A DNA stretch of 64,000 bases from Cerrena zonata (GCA_038087015.1 JASBNA010000006.1:1798001-1862000); one strand, 5' to 3'; shown: positions 25,468 to 38,427, counted from the first letter of the stretch. Notes: a model not told the origin generated them from the letters alone. Translations and numbers: made by a program.

Positions 25468-26882
25468 CTGTGGGAGTATATTGTTTACTTCTCTCAAGTT
25501 CTTGTTGATGCCAAACTCTGAGCACTAAAATGGTAGATTGGATTGGCATTTGCACCGCCGGGGCTCACAACATGACGACGGGTGGGTAAAGAGGGTCATG
25601 GGAATCAAATTAGCAGGGGTGAAGTCACAGATATGGAATGAGCAGATGGTTCGAACTGAGTATCAATCGAAAAGTATTAGTCCGCATCAACACGGTGCAT
25701 TGACAGTGTTCTCACCATTTCAAACGCCTATGTACGTCCTATTTCTAGCCGATGCCTGATTGCATCTTTAAGACGCCCAGTACACTAGGAACCGTCTCTG
25801 AACAATTGGACTTCCACTGTTCTGTCTCCTGATGTTTGGCCACATATGACAGATTGTTGCGCTCTGCACACGTCCGAAACTAAGTGGAGATGCCGGATTT
25901 CGTTCAGTAAATTTTACTGTTTGGTGCAGTGACAATATGCGTCGCACACTCGTTAGAGATCGTCTCTCTTGTTTCGATTAGCGAGGTACGTTTCCTGCGG
26001 CCGCCTTCGGAAGACACATAATTGAATGTCGCGGGAGAGATTGGTCGTCATTCTCTGACCGGGTCCCGACGCATATGCACCTGTCAAGTGTTGGCTTGTT
26101 TAGAAGTCTTGATGCTCCCATCAGCGATTGATCAATGCATCAGGAAGAGACTCCCTAATGATGGTGTAAACCAAAAGTAGCTCGGCCCCCTTGAAAGGGA
26201 TATATTCTTGGTGCGCACAGCCCTGCTGTAAGGCGTTTTGAATCCAATCACACGGGTCTTCACCAAATTGCCGGATCGTCGCCAGCCGGTGCGTTCTCCG
26301 ACAGACCTAGCAAAGTTAGATTGCGAACTGCATTTTTTTGTGTTCGACATTTATCCAGAACAACACGATCCCAACAGATGTGTGATAAAAGGACTCTCAA
26401 GCAAAGTGCTATGAAACTAGTAGAGGATAAAATGTCTTGGCCTCGGAAAGTGTTATTCCGACGAAGGGAAGGCCCGGAGATGATATTCAAGATATTCACA
26501 AATCTTAACGGCTAGTTTGGATCTAGGAGGTGTGGTACCTCGAAAGGAGCACAGCACTGCGTTTAATGACCCCACGATAAACATAAAATCAACGGATAGA
26601 TGCCGAGTCCATTATGTCACTGAAGTGAGGTATGAGCTCAGTTGGCCTATGCCGGAGGGGAGAAAATCTTATCTGGAGTTTTTACGGCCTATACACTTCC
26701 TGTCATAGGAGAGATGCTCTCAGAACACTCAGATGTCAAAACGAGACATGATGCGGATGGGATAAACTTACCAATAATACATAGGTGAGTTGGAAATGTT
26801 AGTACGCTGGAATGACATGCAGAACGAAGTCGCACGACGTCCCAGTTTATTTTTCAAATAGGTCTACCTTTGTCTGTACGCT
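25468..26882. other. Stretch without a resolved gene
   Basis: It should contain the missing first exon(s) of the gene ending at 23583, but no ATG exon with the right phase stands out. Two short minus-strand frames (26132-26350, 26260-26499) are not convincing. Confidence 0.35.
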
Positions 26883-28407
26883 TTATGGTAGGCGAGCGAT
26901 ATGTTCGCAGTAGCGGGCAGGGTCATCGGGCGGTACTGCAGCGACCATGATGTGTATGTCAATCTGAAAAAATATTCCAGTGAGCATTGATCGATGGCGA
27001 TAGGTATTCACCACCGAGACACATCGATGCACACACCTTTTTCCGGCGCTACTAAAGCGATGAGTATGTTCGCTACCGAACCGCTTTGAAAGCACAATCG
27101 TCATGGGCACATAGGACATGTACGGGTTCCCAAATCTGCATTCAGAGGCGGCCGGTTAGACAGTCTTGTGGTGGTATGGGGATGTCGGTGAGTTTGTAGG
27201 TGGATGGAAGTGCGCGAACTACTGCGGCTGGCGGCAACTCAGCATCTGCTTCACAATCCTTAATCTAACATTCAGTTTTGACAGATTTGATCAAAAGCTT
27301 GTCTGTGTTGGCAGAATACATCTATGAACGTGATCACTAACCTTCACCTCCATGGTAGCCGGCGGCCTAGCACAAAGCAACACGCGAGCATTGACATCGA
27401 TGTCGAGACACTGGCCTGTCAATGAAACTAGGTGGCAGGTATGTTGGAGAAATGGGCTGTTAGAATGTAAACTTGTTCCGATACCTTAACAAGGAACCGA
27501 GCATATTTTACAGATCGCGGCGGATCGGATAATGACGGACCTTTCCATTTGTCAGCACATCCTGATGGGAACGGAGTACCACCTCACTAGAGACTGACCT
27601 CTCTATTCTTGTCACAATCGCCCAATCTAGTATTAGAACCGAGTCTCTTCTTGGGCACTGGAGTACCGTAGTTTAGAATAGCGCCAATCTCATCACCTTT
27701 GATATATCATGTGGGAGCCAAGTTGGGCCAGAACAGAGGTACGTTTGTCGAAATGAGAAGGTGTATAGAATTATCTAGTCCTCGTGAAGGCGGCGAAGTT
27801 GGTTATTTGGCCGTGTAGTGGATATGAGTGCTGCGCTGCAAAGAAATACATCGTAGCCACCGACGGAGGCGGAGCGACAAAGATATTCGGCGGCTAAATA
27901 AAACATACGAATTTTCGTAAAACAGGAAGGTGTCTCGCTACGTGCTGATCTGGCAGTCTGGATGGCGGTGGAGTCTCAAGCTTCCTACCGGCAATAAGGC
28001 AAGTTAAGTGAGGTTGTTCGTGGGTCTGAGGTACCCATGTGGAACCCAGAGACCCCGGCATTCCTGTAACTCGAGAAATCAGCAAATCATATTCAAAAGA
28101 GACTAGCAAAATATGCTGCGACCACCGCACTCTATAATCAAACTTTGCGTAGCGTCTGAATATCCCTCTAAATGAAAGAGGCACCTAAACAGGTACGGAT
28201 TGGAAATGAAGACAACAAATCAGTGATTTGAGCAAAACATCGGAGGAGAGGTAGGTAGGTACACACCGAACCTGGCGAGACGTATGATCCAAGGCCATAC
28301 GATTTCTCAAGCGGTGACAGTGGATTCAGCACAGGTGATATATTGAGATATTCTGCATTGAATCGAGCCTGCATAAATCGATTGAGATGATCTATGTGTC
28401 CTTGCAT
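26883..28407 (-). CDS. Unrecognised multi-exon protein
   Basis: Starting at ATG 28407 (MQGHIDHLNRFMQARFNAEYL), several minus-strand exon-like segments follow. They include VPLSFRGIFRRYAKFDY, a Pro-rich part, CLDIDVNARVLLCARPPATMEVK joined at a clean intron to IKDCEADAELPPAAVV...LTDIPIPPQDCLTGRL, then FGNPYMSYVPMTIVLSKRFGSEH. The last exon, after a normal acceptor, is IDIHIMVAAVPPDDPARYCEHIARLP with its stop at 26883. The 3' half is well supported by phases, but I could not connect the segments around 27600-27900 without an in-frame stop, so the middle is either mis-modelled or broken. No known domain is evident. Confidence 0.45.
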
Positions 28408-29041
28408 TGGTGGACTTGGAAATGACCGTGATGTAAAATTGCAAAGGACAGCAAGGGGACAAGATACGAAACGCGACTTGGTTTTTTTCTATGATTGATT
28501 AGTTATGTGACTACAATAGCATGACAGGTTCTGCCATCGCACAACATCGGCCTATAATGCGCCAACAGAAGCCTGTCGCAGCTGAAGGTTATGGTTAGTA
28601 GATATATGAACTTTCTTTCCTTGTTTCTGCTATCACTGTCTGGTCCGACTCTGGTGGATCCAGGGGTGAAAAAATGGCTGTGTTGACACAGATCCACCTA
28701 CCGACGTCATTACCTCTCCCGTATACTTGAGCAAGTGTGCCCTAGCTTGTCAACGTTCATTGTCTGCTATTTTGCACGATGAGGAAGAAGAAGAGATGTA
28801 TCCTCGGTGAAATAGATGGTCACTACACCGAGGAGCATGCAGAAGGAACGGGAGTGATGGCGGCACGTGCACCGTACGCTGCAACGGACACGTCAGGCGG
28901 CTCTGAACTGTGCATCTCAGAATTCTAGTATTTCCTCCGTTGTGCTGGCAGGCTAGCCAACGCTATAAGCCCAGCTGGGTCCATCGTATCTTGCCTTCAT
29001 TCCCTCATCATCGATTTTCTTGCATCAAAACATTCAAAACA
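28408..29041. promoter_or_regulatory. Divergent intergenic region before ERV41
   Basis: This 634-base region separates the minus-strand unknown gene and the plus-strand ERV41 gene and should contain both promoters. A pyrimidine-rich stretch lies just before the ERV41 ATG. No defined factor site is recognisable. Confidence 0.35.
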
Positions 29042-31254
29042 ATGGCAACTCCGAGGTCTCCAGACCGAACGGGTTCACCAACTATCCTGGACAAGCTCGA
29101 TGATCTCGTTCCAGCACCTCTTGCGCAGTACGATGCATTTCCAAAGATTCCATCCACGTACAAAGCACGTTCCGAGTCAAGGGGATTCTTCACTCTGTTT
29201 GTAGGACTCCTCGCTTTCCTACTTGTCCTCAATGATCTCGGCGAATACATATGGGGTTGGCCGGATTATGAGTTTAGTGTGGATCCGGACGCAGGGAATG
29301 AAATGGAGGTTAATGTCGACGTGGTGGTCAATATGCCTTGCCAATGTACGTCTCGTGGTTTCTCAATCAAATTTAGACGATACTCGATCAGTAGTCACAG
29401 CAAGCAATTCGAGTTGACTTGGCTCATGCCATCGAGTCGGAGTCGAGTTCTTCTGCTGCTTGTGCTCTTTCGCAGACAATGGCAAATGAAATACTGCCAG
29501 TATTCGACATTTCTCTAGGGACATATTGTTCCGTGCCAAATGTGGCGGTCGATTAATCTCATAAATTCGCGCAGCCTTTCTCCGAGACCACCAATTGCTG
29601 TATTCTTAGATACACAACGTCTACAGCATTCAGCTGAGCTTGCTAACCGACGTTTGCATTTTTATAGTTCTCTCTGTGGATCTAAGGGATGCAGTCGGTG
29701 ACCGACTGTTCCTAAGCGACGGATTCCGTCGAGATGGTACCTTATTTGACGTCGGACAGGCCACAACACTCAAGGAGCATGCGGAAGCGTTGTCTGCACG
29801 TCAGGCAATTGCTCAGTCCCGCAAGTCGCGGGGGTTCTTTGACGCGTTCAAACGTAGCCCTAAAGCTGATTACAAGCCGACATACAACTACGAACCGTCC
29901 GGTACCGCTTGTAGAGTTTACGGAACCGTTCCCGTGAAAAAGGTTACCGGTCAGTGAAACAATTATTTCCGTTCTAGATTTGACCCTTTGCTAATAAACT
30001 TCGCCTCTCTAGCCAATCTCCATATCACCACCCTTGGACATGGCTACGCCAGTCATATGCATGTTGACCATAAATGTGCGTACAGTTCCATCATCATACT
30101 GTTGTATGAAATCCTCATCTCTCAAACTATCGTTGTTTTAGTGATGAATCTCTCACATGTGATCACGGAATTCTCTTTTGGTCCATATTTTCCCGACATC
30201 ACCCAGCCTCTGGATAATTCCTTCGAGTTGACAGATCAACGTGAGTGGAATCAAGGAGGAGATAAGAAATGACATTTGTCCTAACCTAATCTTGTGAACT
30301 TCTAGCGTTCGTGGCCTACCAGTACTTTTTACATGTGGTCCCAACTACGTATATTGCTCCACGTTCAAAGCCCCTGAATACCCACCAATACAGTGTGACT
30401 CATTACACGCGGGTATTGGAACACAACCGGGGCGTGCCAGGCATCTTCTTCAAATTTGATCTCGAACCGTTGAAGTTGACCATTCACCAACGCACCACAA
30501 CGTTCATCCAATTGTTCATCAGGTGAGGAGAAATGCTACCCTGTCTGATTTCCGGTGTTCATTATTATCCCTCACACGCATGCGTAATCTTAGATGTGTT
30601 GGGGTTATTGGTGGCATGTTCGTTTGTATGGGCTATGCTGTGAAGATAAGCACAAAGGCTGTGGATGCAGTCACAGGTGCAGACAAGACCAACGGTTTAG
30701 TCGCTGCTGAAGCCACCGGTGTAAGCTCTCTGCGTAAGAAATGGGGAGGAAGTGAACTTCGTTCTCGTGTCGTCCGTCAAGGTTCTGGCTGGGCGGTTGA
30801 AGGAGGGTCACCTTACAGCAGTTATGCCGGCACGCCTGTCAGTGGTCAGTTCTCGCACCCGCCGTCACCTTACGTATCTAGCCCATTCCTTGGGAACGGT
30901 ACACCAAGCACGCCAGCCGTATCCAGTCCACACCCCTCCACACCTGGCTTCGGCCTCGGGATTAACACACCTACTTTCGGTCCGTCCCCGCGTATTCCTC
31001 CCTCCGGTCCTCCAAGTGCACTAGCCACAGGATTCCCAACTGCAAATACCTTGAGTCCAGGTTACGGCCCTACTTCACCTTCGTCTGCAGATTCAAACGG
31101 GATCTACACATATTTCCCGCCTACACCGAACCCGATGAATGGAGGTGCCAATGGTTTCCCCAGGTCTCCTTTACCAACTTCCCCTGCATTTTCTTCTCAA
31201 CAATCACCGCCTCCGAGAGCCAATGGACATGCTCCAGGAAAGAAGGACGATTGA
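29042..31254 (+). CDS. ERV41: ERV41/ERGIC2-like ER-Golgi vesicle protein
   Basis: This is the homologue of Erv41, which with Erv46 cycles between ER and Golgi in COPI and COPII vesicles and acts as a retrieval receptor. Six exons (29042-29345, 29668-29949, 30013-30075, 30142-30240, 30306-30522, 30594-31254) give 541 residues. An N-terminal membrane segment (FFTLFVGLLAFLLVLNDL) is followed by the lumenal signatures VDLRDAVGDRL, HITTLGHGYASHMHVDHK, LSHVITEFSFGPYFPDI and YQYFLHVVPTTY, then HTRVLEHNRG-like residues, GIFFKFDLEPL and a second membrane segment (CVGVIGGMFVCMGYAV). The C-terminus is extended by about 150 Pro/Ser/Gly-rich residues beyond the yeast protein's usual length of about 350. 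Intron 1 is 322 nt, far longer than the other introns here. Start ATG 29042 follows a CT-rich leader. Upstream in-frame codons do not look coding. Confidence 0.92.
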
Positions 31255-31859
31255 TCACAGAATGTATTGTATGGTGCCCGTTTGATGATGAGATTCGTAT
31301 CTGGTCTGAATGGGTAAATAGGTCTAATTTGGAAATTCACCTATCAAGTTTCTCTCTCCTTAATTTCGCTTCTATTTCTCGCGTGTGATGGGTGACGGAA
31401 TGAATTTTGTTGGCTTGCGCATGTACCAAGTATTCGTGCTGTTAAGGAAGTGCTATTCGTCTTTTTCTCTATCTCTGTATTCATATGGTAACTCAAACAC
31501 TCTTCTTTTGGTCCTCGAGTTCTCCGCACAAAGAAAGATTCGGCGTCCGCTTTGAATGATAGATTGATGCAAACGTTAACAGGATGGCAACAGAAAGACT
31601 TCGCACCCTTAGAGCTTACCCAACTCACCTTTAAGAACGTGGGAACGTAGTTTCTAACAGTGATGAAGGTGGGGGAACTCGATGGACAAAGCTTGCTTGC
31701 ACTGGTCTAAGGATCCGCGCAATCAAAGGGTCCTCCACATCTAGACATACCTAGTGATGTGTGCCTAGAGAAGCGATGTTGTCTACTGATTGGATGAATC
31801 GACATCAAGCGGTCAGAGCGCACTACAAGTTCGTAAATAGGAATGCCTGGAACGCTCAT

Positions 31860-33075
31860 TCACCGAAGTGTCTTTGAGCTTTCAGGTTTATAGGCTACAC
31901 GCGGTTGCAATCCGATAACACCTCCCCCTCTTCCATCCCACCCTGGAATCGGTGCGCGACAAACAGGGCATCTTTGTTTCCCCGAGAGATCCGATAGTAG
32001 AAACGAAGCAGAGAAGGGGCATGAGCGCGGATAGAGCCAGGAGGACAATACAAAACCGTATGCATCGAACAAAAGAATAACGGCACGATGATAATCAGAC
32101 CCATCAGTATTGAGAAGAAGTAGAATGAATCAAAAATTAACTCACTTCGCTCTTTCAGCTTCTGGCCCATGATATGCTGCACGTTGAATGGTCGTTTTAA
32201 CCGCCGTGAATAAGCATTCCCCGCAACAAATATGCCCGCAGGGTGTCATCGTCGCGTTCGTGGGTGCCGAAAAACAAATTGGACAAGTGTAATTTCCAAG
32301 TGGAGGCTTCGACGGCGGGCTAGCCACATCCGCTGATGTCGTGTTCGCTCTACCAGGCTGTAAAGATGACAGGTTAACGTTTTACGGGAATAAAAAAAGG
32401 CCGGACGTCATGATTTCTCACCGATTTTGCCGATGTATTTCGGGGTTTAACATCGAGGTCAGAATCTTTCTCAATAGTAAACTTGGGGGTATCGCGTGAA
32501 ATAGGCTCCTCGCGGGAGGAAGTGGCAATAGAGGGTGTCGCAATCCCCGTCGAGTCGCTGAGTTGTGACTGGGATAGATTGGGGAGACTGTCCTCAATAC
32601 CATCAGAGCTCGTAGGTGAAGGTGGCGATGTCAACAGACTCCCGACCGACTCGGAGTCGTTCTCATCGTGTTTAAATCTTTTCGCTGATGGCAAGGACAG
32701 CTCCAATCGTAACCGAGAGGTACTCGCGACTGGATCCAAATATTCCGAGAGACTCCGCCTGAGCCTCTTTCGTGATGGAGGGCTAGGGGTCACATCCTCC
32801 AGAGATGTGGTGTCCAAAATACTATGATCCGGGTTTGAAGGACCAGCACCTAAATCGCTATGCTAACCGGGTGTAAGCTACATTGTTGGTCAATCATGTA
32901 CTGCATTTGAGTCACCTACATCTTGGCCTTCATTGATATCTTGAACGAAAGATTTGGGAGAAGACTTCCCGTCTGTCGAGGCTTCATTGGTATCTTCATT
33001 GGTATCTTCTGTAGATGTAGATGACTTGGGGGAACGCTCGAAATTGAACCTGTGGTCCGAAGTAGATGTGTTCAT
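31860..33075 (-). CDS. RING E3 ubiquitin ligase, SLX8-like
   Basis: Four exons (33075-32916, 32849-32422, 32357-32146, 31971-31860) encode 303 residues. The N-terminal 200 residues are Ser/Asp/Glu-rich and probably disordered, with basic RKRLRRS and SAKRFKH patches that suggest nuclear location. The C3HC4 RING finger begins at Cys221: YTCPICF, TPCGHICCGECLF and, after a 174-base intron, KCPVCRAPIPGWDGRGGGVIGL. Residues Cys221, Cys224, the C-x-H-x2-C-x2-C block and Cys268/Cys271 are all present. The layout (disordered acidic N-terminus, single C-terminal RING followed by IPGWDG) resembles the fungal Slx8 subunit of SUMO-targeted ubiquitin ligase, which acts in genome stability. I could not see a clear SUMO-interaction motif, so the assignment is by architecture. 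It is convergent with ERV41, whose stop is 605 bases away. Confidence 0.75.
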
Positions 33076-35123
33076 GGCTAGTATTCCGCCGTTGAATACA
33101 ACATATGTCAAGGTGAACTCCGGAGATAAAATTAGGTTTCGTCTGAGCTAGACTCACCTTATGCTTCCTGTGCCAGCGTGTGCACTGGTTCTCTGGATTA
33201 ATGAAAGATGTCAATGAAATAGGGATGCCACGGCACTAAAGTATGGAATGTTATTCTTGGAAGGAGCCGACTCAACCACAAATAGCATCTTACGCGTGAA
33301 TGAGGCGGAGATCGAAATGATCGCTGCGGATTCAAGCGCCGCTGGGTTTAAAATCTAGCCGAATGCTGTTCCGACACCAACCGTAGTTGTGTACTACGTA
33401 GAGCTGCATTCATACCAACGATCTATGTAAATGCTAACTGGGTACACTTGTTTGCGCTCATTCTACCCCCATACTGGCACATCGTGCAATAATTCCGTAT
33501 ACGGCACAATCTGTCAAAGAAGAGTGCAATCATCATCGGGAATGGTGCTGTTTACCACCATGACTCCCAGTGGCTATGTAGGTTTCTACCTCCCCTAGTA
33601 GGTTTGCTCAGGAGACTTGACAGAGTGATTATCGCGTGTAACATTTCCTTGGTGATGCTCATCTCGTATTAATCAAAAGGATCCAGTGAACTCCAGATCG
33701 ATATTCTTACGCTACATCTTGCAGCACCATATGGAGCGTTCATATCAGCACCTATCAGCACCGGTTTATTGTGTCGCAACCTTAGAGTGTTTGGACGCCG
33801 TTCGGTACTTTGAAGTCATCCATCTTTGACAACTATAGATATCTCCGGCGCGATGTATCAGTCAAAGGTGTGGCTGGACCATTATGTTGGTCGAGCCTGT
33901 CGACATAATCTGATATCAAAGAGTTGTAAGATGCTAAACAGCTGACTCTCTTCGTATAGCAATGTAAACAAAAATTCCCATGAACCTGCGATGTGATAAT
34001 GTCGCCAAAGGTAAGCGCGTATTCAAAGGCCAAGACACCGTTGTTGGGAAACCATCCTCCATGCAGCCTTCTCGTTGCATAACCCGACTCGGAGACTCCG
34101 AGGAGGAGCACCTTATATGAATCTCATCGCCCTCAGTATGCTTGACCCATACCAGGACTCTTAGAGTCCGTCATGGAGTTTTATCGGTAACCGCCAGTAA
34201 TCCAAGATTTTTCCCTTCCATTTGACCGATTCCCCTTGGCCCTACCGTTTGAATCATCAACTTTTCCCACCCGCGACAACCTCACGAACCAGAACGACTG
34301 TCAAACTAAGCTTCATTCGTAATATGTCAATGCACCTCTTCTATGTTGTATTGCACCGTTTGGAACCAAAGGACCGCATGATAATCGTGGCTGGAGATTA
34401 TTAAGATGAAGTCGTAGATTGGTCTATACACGGCCAACCCGTAGAAGCCATCGGCCCTCGGCAGACCGCCTTCGGCCGCCGTTACTCAGCTTGCTACCTC
34501 ATACCTCGCTTCATCGCCCACTACTGACCCTCACCTCTATGGAATCACTCGTTCGAAATGCGTATACTCGGTCGGCGCCATGCCCACACCTCCTAATTCG
34601 AGCTGCCTTTGTCTAATCGGTTGCAAGTGTCCCAGAAATCTATGACCGTCTCTTCTGCAACGATAGACCTCAACGTCGGAATTATTGAATAGTGGTTGTA
34701 GCTGCTATCATAGTAGTCAGCAATGCACCTTTCGTTACTGTGAGGAGATCTCGTGATCCACGCTTTTTGGAGGGTCTCAGGAACTCTACCGGAGGTGTGC
34801 CCTTGTTTTGTGAGACCTCCCTACTTTACAGTCGTTGTTCCCTAACAGTGAGGCTTAAGGATCGTCTCAAGCTATAATAAATCATACGGCCGATAAAACA
34901 ACTCAGTGGATCCCTCCAGCATCCCTCCAACATCGTGCACTCAACAGTGCCACAGTGTGCCGCGGATCTATCGATAAAATGAACATGAATGCGATTTAGA
35001 CCATACACGAGTACAGTGCGGGGGAGATTTTAAGTGGACTATAGAGGCGACCAATAACTCTGAAGAATTGCAGACTCCAACGCAAAGGGTTACGGGGAAT
35101 ATTTTTAAGTAGTGGTCCAGAAT
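33076..35123. other. Gene-free stretch
   Basis: Only short unconvincing frames occur, for example 33833-34111 on the minus strand. I see no structured repeats. It separates the SLX8-like gene from the 3' end of the intact terpene synthase. Confidence 0.4.
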
Positions 35124-36399
35124 TTACGCTTGGCGCCTTGGTAAAAGGTCGACCATTCTCTTCTTTTGAATCTCTAAACCTTTCACCCCAAAGTACCTTC
35201 CGCTCTGATAATGACTCGTTCTCAGTGCCACTCTTCCGTAGGTTCAATATTCCACATAGACTCACCTCGAAACTCCAAGTATCGTTGCCCCTAACCCAAT
35301 TTCTGAGGCCATCTATATAAAAGGCAACTTGTTCATCGATGGTACGGTCCCCAAAGGAAGGTACCGTCTTCAACACCGAGAGAAAGGTGTCTGCGACGTT
35401 GTCGTTCAGGCTCGAGATCCATGTGAAGGCATCAGTAAGACTGCACTTATGTTCACGCATTACGATCGTGACCAAATTATGCTCTTCGTCGCCACGCGCT
35501 TGCCTGGGCAGACAGTAAGCATGGCAAAGCAATATCACTTATGGAATACCCACTCATTGTTATAGGAAACCAAGTCGTTGCAAATTGCTACCATATCGAC
35601 ACATGCCGACTGGAGCGCTATGAGGCTGGGGTGCCTCATGACTTCGTCAGGAAGGTTGAACTGACTCTCAAGGATAGTTAATGAGGGTTTTATACCGATG
35701 GTATCTCGACGGATCTCAAGATACTGGTTGATCTTTCGAATGTTGTGATGGTCACGATCTAGTGCTTGCTGAACGACAGCGTCAGTATATTCTTGGAAGG
35801 CGGCGATGAAACGATGTTGGAAAGTGGGCGTTGTAGACCGGATAACGTTCTCCCAGAATCTGTGAGTGATAGTATAAACGTCGAATGGGTTAAACCTATC
35901 TGAGAACAGACATACTGTCTAGCCATCTCTCCTAAAATTGATTCGCCTTGTGGACGAGGGTGAGTAGGGTTGCGCATAGCATCCATAATGCTATCGGCCT
36001 GACTCTGTACCACCGAGGCCGACGCTACGTCAGAGTACTCATCGAATACGAAAAAAAGATGCATCAAGTCGCAAACTATACGACATCCATCTATACATTT
36101 CTATTAGCCAATGTTTGAGCCTAGAAATGGAAGAGCGAACTCTTGTCAACTGTAGGGAAAGCTAAGGAGCCTAGCAGACCTTTTCTAAGGGTTATCAAAT
36201 AACAATTCATGATGAGGGAGAATAACATACTAAAGTTACACTTGTTGTATACGTGTTGGGCTTCGCTATCGAAAGCATTAAATGACTGGGCCCATGAGTC
36301 GGATTCGGATTTAGAAATGGCATGGTAAGGATTGAGCTGACGCGGCCATGGCCAATTGTCTAGTAAATTCGGAATAAACATCTGGGTATCCGTAAGCAT
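35124..36399 (-). CDS. Sesquiterpene synthase (TS2), intact
   Basis: This is a class I terpene cyclase that should convert farnesyl diphosphate to a sesquiterpene using a three-Mg2+ cluster. Six exons (36399-36231, 36179-36141, 36090-35916, 35859-35554, 35503-35266, 35204-35124) give 335 residues, normal for the family. Motifs in order: [12 protein letters not shown] near the start, the Asp-rich DEYSD (86-90), the NPTHPRP segment, RRDTIG, NSE motif NDLVSYNNE (222-230), [14 protein letters not shown] and RYFG followed by LLPRRQA at the end. The start MLTDTQMF fits the usual short N-terminus; Met codons at 36411 and 36381 are alternatives. The exon layout matches TS1 at 2090-3295 apart from TS1's deletion. 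The product cannot be predicted from sequence alone. No P450, oxidoreductase or transporter of secondary metabolism lies next to it. Confidence 0.92.
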
Positions 36400-37164
36400 T
36401 TCATGAACCATCGCAAGGATGAAGCTGCGGATGTATGATACTGATAAATCTACCAATCCTTGTACTTATGTAGGTGACATAGGCTGCTCGCCCGGTCGTC
36501 CTTGGGCCTAACGGGGCTGAATACCATCATTTTGAGATCAACGTTTATAGCTTGAGCTACTTACATGTGGAGATATACTAGTGTGACTGAGCATATTCCG
36601 CACTATACTATATGCCTTCGTCATGTTCCTTGGGGACTAATGAATTGAAGATATGGAACGACTGATGAAAACAAGCGACGCATCCCGTTCAAGAGCAATG
36701 AGACAAGTCTTCGTCCCTTCCTCCAACACCACACGAGACGCGTACCACGTGATCTCGCACGTGATCGCGTTTTGTAGCTGTTTAGACGAGAGCTTGCTTT
36801 CCCCGGACCACTGCCAAGGATTCAAACTTGTTCCATGGGTATAGGTGATTGTCCTTAGTAATATCTCAGACCAATCGTCCACATAGAACTGATATAACCG
36901 GCTGGAATTCATAGAACTTTCTGACAATCACGAAAACGAGTAGGTTATTGGAAGTGGAGATACGCTATAACACTTTGTGTGCCTTTTCTCAAGATCTATA
37001 TTCAACACCAACTTGAATCCGGTCTAGTAAGTCACTCCTGACATTTATATAAAGAGTGATATCATCCTTGCGAACATGTTTCCCCACTGGTCACTACTAA
37101 CTCTCTTACTTAAAGTTATAGTTAGGGCGCATCCTCATCGTGATCTCCTTGGCTCCTTGCTACC
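36400..37164. promoter_or_regulatory. Divergent region between TS2 and HUS1
   Basis: This 765-base region must contain the start regions of both genes. A minus-strand open frame at 36637-36927 lies in it but has no recognisable content. I identify no specific element. Confidence 0.35.
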
Positions 37165-38427
37165 ATGCGTTTCAGAGCAGATGTCTCACAACCCATGATC
37201 CTTCTGCGTAAGTCCTGGCGGTCTAGTATCTCCTTTTGTTCTCCATCTCAGCGGTGGCCGTAGAAATGATACAAACCTTCAGTAAACTGCAACAGAAATG
37301 CGATATGATGTTTACCGAGACAGACATGCATATAGTATGCCACAGTGATATAAGCGAAGGTGGGATCTATGCTCGAGCGTAAGTGGAATACTTCAACTTT
37401 TGTCAAGATTTAAACTGAGACGAGATGCATATATTTAGACAAATCAAAGTCGAGGCTTTGTTCTCGCAGTATCGGATACAATCGAACGCGGATAATACTA
37501 TATTTCTCTCGGTGGCAACTGACGCGTTGCTTATTGCCCTTCGCTCTGCTTCAAATTATTCGGAAAAGGCGAGCTCGGGCGTCGACATTATTCTAAGGTG
37601 TGTACTATTCATATACCACCTAGTCTGACGAAAGCTATATGACTTACCATCCAGGCTCGCGAAGAAACACGATCAAGCTGTCATGTCAATGGAGATATCA
37701 GGACAGTCTCGTTCTGGAAAACCTGTCCGAATAACGCATGATATACAAATCGAAGTATTCCGAACCGATGTCTCAGAGAGGTTCGCGGAACCTCTTTGTC
37801 CGGAACCAGAGGTAATCAGACACCTCAGTTCAATGCAGATGCAGGGATATCTTGTTGACCCTGCCAATACTCATCATAGGTACAAGTCTTGTTACCTCCG
37901 ATTGGCAAAGTCCGAACAGTGGTGGACAGACTTCAAGTGCATTCCGATTTGATGCTCTTTCAAGCAGATGGCTCTGGAACACTGCAATTATCTGCAACGA
38001 ATGATGATGTTTCCGTGATGGTCGAGTGGCATAAACTTCAAAATCCTCCTCTAGGTAAGTCAACTAACATATGAGCACGAATTCCATATCCTCATATCAT
38101 AACAATCATTAGCTAGAGTCCTTTCAAGTCAAGACCCTGATGGTGCCTCACAGGCCCCCGTGGAACGCGATCCAGAAGAGAAGTATCGTGTCCTGGTAGC
38201 TTTCAAAAGTTTCCAAAAGTTTCTGAATAGCCATCAACTTTCGACGCACACCATGGCCAGTCAGTATCCTTCCTTTCATATTGTGTCATATAGAATGCTA
38301 ATTACGATATCGATCGGAAGGTCTATGTCAGAACCATGCGTTAATCCTTTACGTATACATGGGAGACGATGCAGAACCCAATGGCGTCATGATATTCTAT
38401 ATCCCTGCCGTCATGGAAGGTGATTGA
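37165..38427 (+). CDS. HUS1: HUS1 checkpoint clamp subunit
   Basis: Hus1 forms the heterotrimeric 9-1-1 sliding clamp with Rad9 and Rad1. The clamp is loaded at damaged DNA to activate the ATR-type checkpoint kinase in the nucleus. Seven exons (37165-37207, 37252-37378, 37439-37597, 37655-37811, 37880-38054, 38113-38259, 38321-38427) sum to 304 residues, close to the usual length. Signatures are the MRFRADV start, FSKLQQKC, IKVEALFSQYRIQSN, LIALRSA, VMSMEISGQSRSGKPVRITHDI, EPLCPEPE, VQVLLPPIGKVRTVVDRL, and the C-terminal end NHALILYVYMGD...GVMIFYIPAV. The 5' region is shared with TS2 on the other strand. It is convergent with the isochorismatase-like gene. Confidence 0.93.

Noticed and set aside
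2090..36399. A terpene biosynthetic gene cluster
   Set aside because: No tailoring enzymes, transporter or pathway regulator accompanies either synthase in this window.
36637..36927. Minus-strand ORF upstream of the intact terpene synthase
   Set aside because: No recognisable domain, overlaps the presumed shared promoter, and has no splice links to neighbours.
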